NCBI GenBank assembly: GCA_011042595.1
Contig: DQWO01000064.1
Span: 1 to 7,012 of the forward strand
Source of the DNA: Pseudomonadota bacterium
GTDB lineage: Bacteria > Desulfobacterota > Anaeroferrophillalia > Anaeroferrophillales > Anaeroferrophillaceae
DNA length: 7,012 nt
Direction: 5' to 3'
The position numbers were made by a program, and so were the translations under genes. Below, one piece after another: positions 1-7,012 of this stretch. The notes beneath the pieces are model-generated. The model searched no databases. It saw only the letters and a list, made by a program, of their open reading frames with translations, and was not told where the DNA came from. Within the stretch, counting starts at the first letter, position 1, and each line of letters opens with the position of its first letter.

Positions 1-42
1 GTCTTTAACCTGTCGATGCTGAACTTTCATGAATCAACCTAA
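1..42 (+). CDS. Possible C-terminal tail of an upstream gene (partial)
   Basis: The first reading frame is open from the window edge to a TAA at 40-42 and would overlap the bioD start by 14 bases. bioD has no visible Shine-Dalgarno sequence, so coupling to an upstream gene that ends here would explain its translation. Only 13 residues are visible and none is diagnostic. A second frame closes at a TGA at 20-22, so the upstream gene could equally end there. A neighbouring biotin gene is a reasonable guess but cannot be shown from this sequence. Confidence 0.25.
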   Translation, partial: VFNLSMLNFHEST

Positions 43-745
43 AGGCCTGTTCATCACCGGAACTGATACCGGAGTCGGGAAAACCCTGGTAGCAGCTATT
101 CTCGCAGTCGCTTTACAACAAAGGCTGCAGCAGGGCTTCAGTTACTTAAAGCCCATGGAAAGCGGCATCCAGAACCTTGAAGACCTCAGGCGGAAGTCCG
201 ATGGCGCCCGGGTAAAAAAAGCTGCCGACCTGCCCCATTCCCTGGAATCCATCATCCCTTTCCGGTTCAGGGAACCGCTGGCTCCGCTGCTGGCCGCCCA
301 ACGCCAGCAGCAGGTAATCAGCCATAAGACCCTGCTGAATACCGTGCGTGAGCATCTTCATCAATATGAATTCACCCTGGTGGAAGGTGCCGGTGGCCTC
401 ATGGTGCCCCTGTGTCCCGGTTATCTGGTGGAAAACCTTATCAGCGACCTGCAACTACCGGCACTAGTGATCTGTCGTTCCACCCTGGGCGGCATCAACC
501 ATACCCTGCTGACCCTGTCCAGACTACGCCAATGCAACATTCCTGTTGCCGGCATTATCATCAATCACGCCACCGGCAATCCCGGCATTGCCGAACAAAA
601 TTTTGCGGCACTTGTCAGGGAATTTGACCAGGTAGCAATTCTGGGAGAAATTCCCTACCTGCCACAATCGGCTTTTGACAAAGCGACATTACTGACTCTG
701 GCCGAGAAAATAGACCTTGATAGCTTAATTTGCCCAACTTTCTGA
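29..745 (+). CDS. bioD: Dethiobiotin synthase (BioD)
   Basis: ATP-dependent dethiobiotin synthetase, a cytoplasmic enzyme that carboxylates 7,8-diaminopelargonate and closes the ureido ring in the penultimate step of biotin synthesis. The 238 residues match the usual family length. Visible motifs are the P-loop GTDTGVGKT (residues 11-19), the substrate-site lysine in KPMESG (41-46), the acidic loop VEGAGG (118-123), the GGINHTLLT segment (154-162) and the late GEIPYLP loop (206-212) near the nucleotide base. An in-frame stop at 20-22 makes ATG 29 the first possible ATG start. No good Shine-Dalgarno sequence precedes it, which suggests coupling to an upstream gene. The last three codons and the stop lie inside the terminal inverted repeat of the repeat copy that starts at about 733, so the native C-terminus was probably slightly different. 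No other bio gene is recognisable in the window. Confidence 0.95.
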   Translation: MNQPKGLFITGTDTGVGKTLVAAILAVALQQRLQQGFSYLKPMESGIQNLEDLRRKSDGARVKKAADLPHSLESIIPFRFREPLAPLLAAQRQQQVISHKTLLNTVREHLHQYEFTLVEGAGGLMVPLCPGYLVENLISDLQLPALVICRSTLGGINHTLLTLSRLRQCNIPVAGIIINHATGNPGIAEQNFAALVREFDQVAILGEIPYLPQSAFDKATLLTLAEKIDLDSLICPTF

Positions 746-945
746 CTTGCATTTACAGGGATAGATTACAGGATGTTCGGGCTTGGCTCATAGCGGCATT
801 GACCGCCGAACGAATCAACACGACGGTGATTCGCGGTGGACACCTCGGAGCCGGCCAGGACGGCCGGCGAGAATGAGCGAGAAACATGCCGGAACATCCT
901 GAGAAATTTCTTTCAGTTATTTTTAGAACAACTCAGAAAGTTGAG
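733..945 (+). repeat. Structured dispersed repeat, copy 1 (about 213 bp, terminal inverted repeats)
   Basis: First full copy of a repeat seen again at 1786-1997 in the same orientation, about 90% identical by hand alignment (roughly 21 differences, one of them a single-base gap). The ends are a 13-base inverted repeat (733-745 against 933-945, 12 of 13 paired). Inside are nested pairs: GGATGTTC 771-778 with GAACATCC 892-899; GCTCAT 786-791 with ATGAGC 873-878; CGAATCA 811-817 with TGATTCG 827-833; and a GC-rich hairpin GCCGGCC 850-856, loop AGGAC, GGCCGGC 862-868. The fold would be a long closing stem with branched internal hairpins. It fills the gap between the convergent bioD and crotonase genes. 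No transposase is present, so it could be a non-autonomous (MITE-like) element or a structured RNA or DNA element. I do not recognise a named family. Confidence 0.85.
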
Positions 946-974
946 TTAATTGAATGAGAAGGTGGCGAGGACAT

Positions 975-1760
975 TCAGAATTGTGGTGGGCGTTTTTCCA
1001 GAAATGCCGCCACCCCTTCCGGCAATTCACCACTGGCAGCACTGGCAATAATCCCCTGACGCTCGGCCTCAACATATTCGGGAAATGTTCTTGACACTCC
1101 CTGAATCAGGACTTTTTTTGTCCGGGCAAGCGCCGCTGGTGGTCCCTGGGAAATTTTCTCCAGTAAGGCTATTGCCTCATCCGCAGCATGTTCAGTCGAA
1201 ACCAGACGGCTGACCAGACCCATTTCAGCGGCCTGAGGACCATCAATAACCCCATTGGTCAAAAAGAAATCCAGTGCCCGGGGCAAACCAAGTGCCTGGA
1301 GGACGGCAAAACTGCTGCCCCCGTCAGGGACAGCTCCGATACCGATATAGCCGGCAACAAATTTGGCATTCTCGGTCACCAAGGTCACATCGGCAGCCAG
1401 GGACAACCCGATGCCCGCCCCCGCACAGACCCCTTCAATAAGGGAAATAAATATTTTTTCCATCCCGCGAATGGCCAGTACAGTGGCATTCAGGGTAGCA
1501 CTGAGATCCTCAACCAGCGCCGGCAGCCGCTGCTGGTTTACACCTCGTTGAAAAGCTCCAAGGTCTCCACCACCGGAAAACAGAGTTCCATTGCTCCGCA
1601 TCAGGATTGCCTTTATCTCGTTATCCCAGCGCACGTCCTGGATAACCTGCCATAAAGCCGCCGCCATCGCTTCGTTATAGGTGTTTCCTGATTGAGAAGC
1701 ATTCAGGGTAATAAGCGCATGACCATCTTTTTTCTCCAATAAAACCAGATCATTCATCAT
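975..1760 (-). CDS. Crotonase (enoyl-CoA hydratase/isomerase) superfamily protein, probably isomerase-like
   Basis: A 261-residue single-domain crotonase, a cytoplasmic enzyme acting on an acyl-CoA thioester. The oxyanion-hole segments are visible: FSGGGDL (61-67) and GVCAGAGIGLSLAAD (110-124). The two glutamates that catalyse hydration in mitochondrial enoyl-CoA hydratase (Glu144 and Glu164, rat numbering) align with Gly and Tyr here. An Asp is present at residue 146 in IGIGAVPDGGSS, at or near the position of the active-site Asp in PaaG-type isomerases and 4-chlorobenzoyl-CoA dehalogenase. An isomerase-like or other non-hydratase reaction is therefore more likely than classical hydration; the substrate is unknown. 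ATG at 1760 follows a strong AGGAG (minus strand, about 1764-1768); the adjacent second ATG is an equally possible start. The gene runs opposite to all its neighbours and has only about 29 and 25 bases separating it from the two repeat copies. Confidence 0.88.
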   Translation of the reverse strand: MMNDLVLLEKKDGHALITLNASQSGNTYNEAMAAALWQVIQDVRWDNEIKAILMRSNGTLFSGGGDLGAFQRGVNQQRLPALVEDLSATLNATVLAIRGMEKIFISLIEGVCAGAGIGLSLAADVTLVTENAKFVAGYIGIGAVPDGGSSFAVLQALGLPRALDFFLTNGVIDGPQAAEMGLVSRLVSTEHAADEAIALLEKISQGPPAALARTKKVLIQGVSRTFPEYVEAERQGIIASAASGELPEGVAAFLEKRPPQF

Positions 1761-1785
1761 CTTTCTCCTATATTTTTATTTCATT

Positions 1786-1997
1786 CTCAACTTCCTGACT
1801 TGCATTGCCAGTGATATATTCAGGATGTTCGGGTTTGGCTCATAGCGGCATTGGCCACCGTACGAATCACTACGACGGTGATTCGCGGCGGACACCTCGG
1901 AGCCGGCCAGGACGGCCGGCGAGAATGAGCGAGAGCCATGCCGGAACATCCCGAGAAATTTCTTTCAGTTGTCTTCAGAACAACTCGGAAAGTTGAG
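1786..1997 (+). repeat. Structured dispersed repeat, copy 2 (about 212 bp, terminal inverted repeats)
   Basis: Second full copy, direct orientation relative to 733-945. Terminal inverted repeats are 1786-1798 and 1985-1997 (11 of 13 paired, one more as a G-U wobble). The internal pairs of copy 1 are kept: GGATGTTC 1823-1830 with GAACATCC 1944-1951; GCTCAT 1838-1843 with ATGAGC 1925-1930; a longer CGAATCAC 1863-1870 with GTGATTCG 1878-1885; and the invariant GC hairpin 1902-1908 with 1914-1920, loop AGGAC. Differences cluster in loops and near the ends, while the stems are nearly unchanged. It lies in the divergent gap, about 25 bases upstream of the crotonase start, so any crotonase promoter must lie in it, at its edge or beyond it. 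Confidence 0.85.
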
Positions 1998-2148
1998 TTA
2001 ATTTTAATGAATTATTATTCACCACTAATATGACTGGATTTTTTTGTCAATCTCATACCCGGCACAACAGCAATATTTTTTTAAAGCTGTTGATGACATA
2101 TGCTATTGCACATTCCCTGACCGTAAACGAAAAACCGAGAAGTTTAAC
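1998..2148. other. AT-rich intergenic stretch with one small inverted repeat
   Basis: This stretch between repeat copy 2 and the pyrE promoter holds no credible gene. The only clear structure is an inverted repeat, CAACAGC 2065-2071 with GCTGTTG 2086-2092, around a 14-base T-rich loop. It could be an operator or a decayed hairpin, and nothing in the sequence decides between these. A TTGACA-like hexamer on the minus strand (2045-2050) has no well-spaced partner toward the crotonase gene. Confidence 0.4.
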
Positions 2149-2176
2149 TTGACATATTTCGCCTCAGACGTATAAA
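2149..2176 (+). promoter_or_regulatory. Sigma70-type promoter of pyrE
   Basis: A perfect -35 hexamer TTGACA (2149-2154), a 16-base spacer and TATAAA (2171-2176, five of six matches to TATAAT) predict transcription starting near 2183. That leaves a leader of about 120 bases before the pyrE ATG. This is the best promoter in the window and is correctly placed for pyrE. Confidence 0.7.
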
Positions 2177-2216
2177 AAGACTCTGTTGTCCGGTAGTAAT
2201 TTGTCAATAAAGTTTT

Positions 2217-2254
2217 ACCCAAAATGGTCAAAATATTTACTCAACTTTTTGGGT
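2217..2254 (+). promoter_or_regulatory. Hairpin in the pyrE leader
   Basis: ACCCAAAA (2217-2224) and TTTTGGGT (2247-2254) are exact reverse complements separated by 22 bases, within the predicted transcribed leader. No U-tract follows, so it is not a standard intrinsic terminator. Its right arm lies in the repeat remnant starting at 2240. A role in pyrE control is possible but unproven. Confidence 0.3.
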
Positions 2255-2289
2255 TGCATCGCTAGGAACATCCCGGTAAATTTTTTCAA
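2240..2289 (+). repeat. Internally deleted remnant (copy 3) of the structured repeat
   Basis: Bases 2240-2265 match the left end of repeat copy 2 at about 20 of 26 positions without gaps, including CTCAACTT (2240-2247) and TTGCAT (2254-2259) at the same spacing. The sequence then jumps to the right-hand part of the repeat: GGAACATCCCG (2265-2275) is identical to copy 2, followed by AAATTT and TTTCA at matching spacing. The middle of the element (about 120 bases) and its extreme right end are missing. The remnant is in the same orientation as the full copies and ends just before the pyrE ribosome binding site, so it is part of the pyrE leader RNA. Confidence 0.65.
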
Positions 2290-2301
2290 CAGGAATAGTA
2301 C

Positions 2302-2853
2302 ATGAATAAAAAAACACGACTGCTGCAGCTGTTGGCAGAGCTTTCGTATGAAAATCGTCAGGTAACCTTGACCTCCGGCAAAACCAGCAGCTATTATGTG
2401 GACGGAAAACAGACCACCCTGCACAGCGAAGGAAGCTTTTTGACCGGCAGCCTGATCCTGGATATTATTCGTTCGGCTGAAACTCCGATTAGAGCGGTCG
2501 GCGGTTTGAGCATGGGAGCTGATCCCATTGCCACGGCGGCCAGCCTGCTGAGCTGGTTTTCCGGCCCGCCGGTTCACGCCTTTTACATCCGCAAGGAACC
2601 GAAGGGCCATGGAAAAAACCTGTGGATAGAAGGGAATAAAAACCTTAATGAGGGTGATACGGTTGCCATTGTAGAAGATGTGGTAACCACTGGCGGATCA
2701 TTATTGAAAGAAATCGAGCGAGCCCAGGCTTATGGATTACAGGTCAAACAGGTTATCACCCTGCTGGACCGGCTTGAAGGTGGAGCTGAAATACTGGCAG
2801 AAAAAGGTTTTAAGCTGCAGGCACTGTTCACCATTAACGACATCCGCTCCTAG
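2302..2853 (+). CDS. pyrE: Orotate phosphoribosyltransferase (PyrE)
   Basis: Cytoplasmic type I phosphoribosyltransferase that joins orotate to PRPP, giving OMP in de novo UMP synthesis. The 183 residues are within the family's compact range. Visible motifs are SGKTSSYYVDGK (25-36, orotate/PRPP site), the flexible catalytic loop IRKEPKGHG (96-104) and the PRPP-binding motif VEDVVTTGGS (124-133) with its paired acidic residues E125 and D126. The ATG at 2302 is preceded by AGGAA (2291-2295) at a good distance. A strong promoter lies about 120 bases upstream, and the leader contains a repeat remnant and a hairpin. No clear terminator follows, so read-through into the regulator gene 208 bases downstream is possible. 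Confidence 0.95.
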   Translation: MNKKTRLLQLLAELSYENRQVTLTSGKTSSYYVDGKQTTLHSEGSFLTGSLILDIIRSAETPIRAVGGLSMGADPIATAASLLSWFSGPPVHAFYIRKEPKGHGKNLWIEGNKNLNEGDTVAIVEDVVTTGGSLLKEIERAQAYGLQVKQVITLLDRLEGGAEILAEKGFKLQALFTINDIRS

Positions 2854-3061
2854 GAGGCTGACCGAAAATGCCCTTTTTCCCCAACTCTTCGTTATGCTCA
2901 AAAAATTATCCTCAGAATATCACATATATGCCTGCGGTAATTTTTTTCACATGCCTCGATTTGAGAAAAAATTTCTATTCTCGGACAGACTCCTAGGAAA
3001 CTGCCGCCTTGAGTCGATAAAAAATTGCTATTTTCTGACAACCTCCTGAGGTCATTGATCA
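2854..3061. other. Intergenic gap between pyrE and the response regulator gene
   Basis: This 208-base, AT-rich gap shows no convincing intrinsic terminator and no well-spaced promoter; TTGAGT at 3009 has only a poorly spaced TATTTT. A 42-codon reading frame (2868-2996) follows a GGAGG but resembles nothing I know. CTCCTAGGA occurs twice (2847-2855 overlapping the pyrE stop, and 2990-2998). Whether pyrE is co-transcribed with the downstream genes cannot be decided from this sequence. Confidence 0.4.
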
Positions 3062-3064
3062 ATG
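3053..3064. promoter_or_regulatory. 12-base perfect palindrome over the regulator start codon
   Basis: CATTGATCAATG reads the same on both strands and ends with the ATG of the response regulator gene. The Shine-Dalgarno sequence GAGGT (3048-3052) lies directly in front of it. The position would suit a repressor site or a dimerising RNA contact, but chance cannot be excluded. Confidence 0.25.
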
Positions 3065-3966
3065 CCTAAAAACCTGGTTATTATTGCTGAAGATGATGTC
3101 AGCACCCGGGAAGTTCTGGCTGAAATTGTCGAACATGAAGGGCTGAAGCAACGTAACTTTGAAAATGGAGAATTGGCCCTGGAAGCATTGAAATCCAACC
3201 CTGACGATGTCATACTGGTAATCAGTGACATTAAGATGCCGGAAATGGATGGCATCCAGTTTCTCCGGCAGGCAAGGGAATCTTTCCCTGAAACTCCTTT
3301 CGTTATCGCCTCAGGTTATGGAACCAAGGATAATATCATTACGGCTTTAAAGCTGGGAGCCCTGGATTACCTGGAAAAACCTTTTCGTGTTAAGGATGTT
3401 CAGGAAATCATTCAAAAAATCAAACAAGCCATCAGTGAAACCCAGCAGGAAGCTAAATTATACCATTCCCTGGAAGACAAGAAAATTTGTTTTAAAATCA
3501 GCAATGACATTAAGCTGGTCCACTCTCTAGTCAATGAACTGATTCGGGAAATAAAAAAGATTGGTGGAAAATCCCTGCAGCCGGAATTAACCGGCATCCG
3601 TATGGCTCTGCATGAAGCGGTGGTCAATGCCATTGAACACGGCAATCTGGAACTTTCTTCCACCTTGAAGGAAAAACCTGATTACATGGAAATCCTTGAA
3701 AAAAGAATGACCGAATCACCCTATGCCGATCGGCAGGTTCTGGTGTCGACCACGGTAACTACCACATCTTTTTCCTGTGAGATCACCGATGAAGGACCCG
3801 GTTTTGACTGGCAGTCCCTGCCTGATCCCCGGGATCCTGAAAACTTGTTTAAACCGCACGGACGTGGGATTATCCTGATGGCCAATTATTTTGATCGGGT
3901 AACATTCAACCAGCAAGGGAATTCGATTACCATGGAGAAAGACCTGGTCATGAAGGAAACAACACC

Positions 3967-3970
<4 letters not shown>
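3062..3970 (+). CDS. Response regulator fused to an RsbW-like ATP-binding (HATPase) domain
   Basis: A 302-residue cytoplasmic signalling protein with two domains. The N-terminal receiver domain (about 4-120) has acidic residues E10-D12, phospho-acceptor D56 in ISDIKMPEMDG, the S84 switch position and K106 in EKPF. After a short helical linker comes a GHKL ATPase domain (about 145-295) with an N-box containing E185 and N189 (ALHEAVVNAIEHGN), a G1 box DEGPGFD (243-249) and a G2 box HGRGIILM (266-273). The short N-box and absence of an H-box resemble the RsbW/SpoIIAB anti-sigma serine kinases rather than sensor histidine kinases. Phosphorylation of the receiver would plausibly gate partner switching. 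No sigma factor, anti-sigma antagonist or sensor kinase is adjacent. The ATG has GAGGT nine bases upstream. The stop overlaps the next gene's start (ATGA, 3967-3970), so the two are translationally coupled. Confidence 0.9.
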
Positions 3971-6847
<2,877 letters not shown>

Positions 6848-6851
6848 GATC

Positions 6852-7012
6852 ATGAATCCTGTCACCATCAATTCTTCGATAGCCATCGGCACAGGTAGAC
6901 CACTGGCACTGATTGCCGGTCCATGCGTCATTGAAAGTGAAGAACTGGCACTTGGTACCGCGGAAACCGTGGCCGAAATATGCCAATCGCTGGATATCCC
7001 TTACATCTTCAA
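6852..7012 (+). CDS. kdsA: 3-deoxy-D-manno-octulosonate 8-phosphate synthase (KdsA), 5' part
   Basis: The first 53 codons of KDO-8-phosphate synthase, which condenses phosphoenolpyruvate with arabinose 5-phosphate in the cytoplasm to start KDO synthesis for LPS. The gene runs off the right edge. The segment LALIAGPCVIESEELAL (18-34) is typical of the family. Cys25 in GPC occupies the position of the metal-ligand cysteine in Aquifex-type enzymes, where the metal-independent E. coli enzyme has Asn, so a metal-dependent form is expected. ATG 6852 lies four bases after the pyrG stop with only a weak Shine-Dalgarno sequence, suggesting translational coupling. The gene implies an outer membrane with LPS. 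Confidence 0.93.
   Translation, partial: MNPVTINSSIAIGTGRPLALIAGPCVIESEELALGTAETVAEICQSLDIPYIF

Noticed and set aside
850..868. GC-rich hairpin of the repeat as an intrinsic terminator for bioD or the crotonase
   Set aside because: There is no T-tract directly after the stem on either strand, and the identical hairpin in copy 2 lies in a divergent promoter region where a terminator is not expected.
725..951. TTAATT on both sides of repeat copy 1 as a target-site duplication
   Set aside because: TTAATT also follows copy 2, so at the right end it may belong to the element itself. The left flank of copy 2 does not contain it. The motif is short and AT-rich.
1805..1996. 63-codon reading frame inside repeat copy 2
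   Set aside because: In copy 1 the same frame has a stop upstream near 764 and another near 900, so it is not conserved as protein, while the base-paired stems are. Its start would be a TTG. I read it as a by-product of the repeat.
733..1997. Integron cassette with attC sites, or insertion sequence
   Set aside because: The repeats have no attC core-site pattern that I can recognise, and there is no integrase or transposase reading frame. Calling it either would go beyond the sequence.
2025..2050. Minus-strand TTGACA (2045-2050) with TATTAG (2025-2030) as a crotonase promoter
   Set aside because: The spacer is only 14 bases and the -10 match is poor. Repeat copy 2 would lie between it and the gene.
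2868..2996. 42-codon reading frame after pyrE with GGAGG ten bases upstream
   Set aside because: The composition resembles AT-rich non-coding sequence, there are no recognisable motifs, and the GGAGG overlaps the pyrE stop in a short palindrome. It is too weak to call a gene.

Overview
The window (7012 bases) looks like a chromosomal stretch of a Gram-negative bacterium, most likely one of the deltaproteobacterial lineages now called Desulfobacterota and relatives. The evidence is a kdsA gene (an LPS precursor enzyme) directly after pyrG, an archaeal-type (ApgM-family) phosphoglycerate mutase, and a response regulator fused to an RsbW-like kinase domain. All three are familiar in that group. 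The lineage is an inference from gene content, not a measured match.

Left part (1-745): a complete bioD (dethiobiotin synthase), preceded by a few codons that may be the tail of another gene. Middle-left (733-1997): a crotonase-superfamily gene on the minus strand, boxed in by two direct copies of a roughly 212-base structured repeat. The copies are about 90% identical by hand alignment. Each has 13-base terminal inverted repeats and several nested internal stems. The first copy supplies the last codons and stop of bioD. The second lies just upstream of the crotonase start. A third, internally deleted remnant of the same repeat (about 2240-2289) sits in the pyrE leader, just before its ribosome binding site. 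This repeat family is the most unusual thing in the window.

Right part (2149-7012): a good sigma70-type promoter drives pyrE (orotate phosphoribosyltransferase). After a 208-base gap comes a tight co-directional run: a response regulator/RsbW-like kinase fusion, an ApgM-family mutase (start and stop overlapping as ATGA), pyrG (CTP synthase, probably starting at a GTG), and the 5' end of kdsA, which runs off the window.

How the genes fit together: pyrE and pyrG serve pyrimidine and CTP synthesis. CTP activates KDO, whose phosphorylated precursor is made by KdsA, so pyrG-kdsA is a logical pair feeding LPS synthesis. The ApgM protein and the regulator are translationally linked to this operon, but their functional tie to it is not evident. 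No CRISPR array, tRNA, rRNA, transposase or integrase is visible. The core genes are ordinary housekeeping genes; the novelty is in the repeat family and in a few enzyme details.
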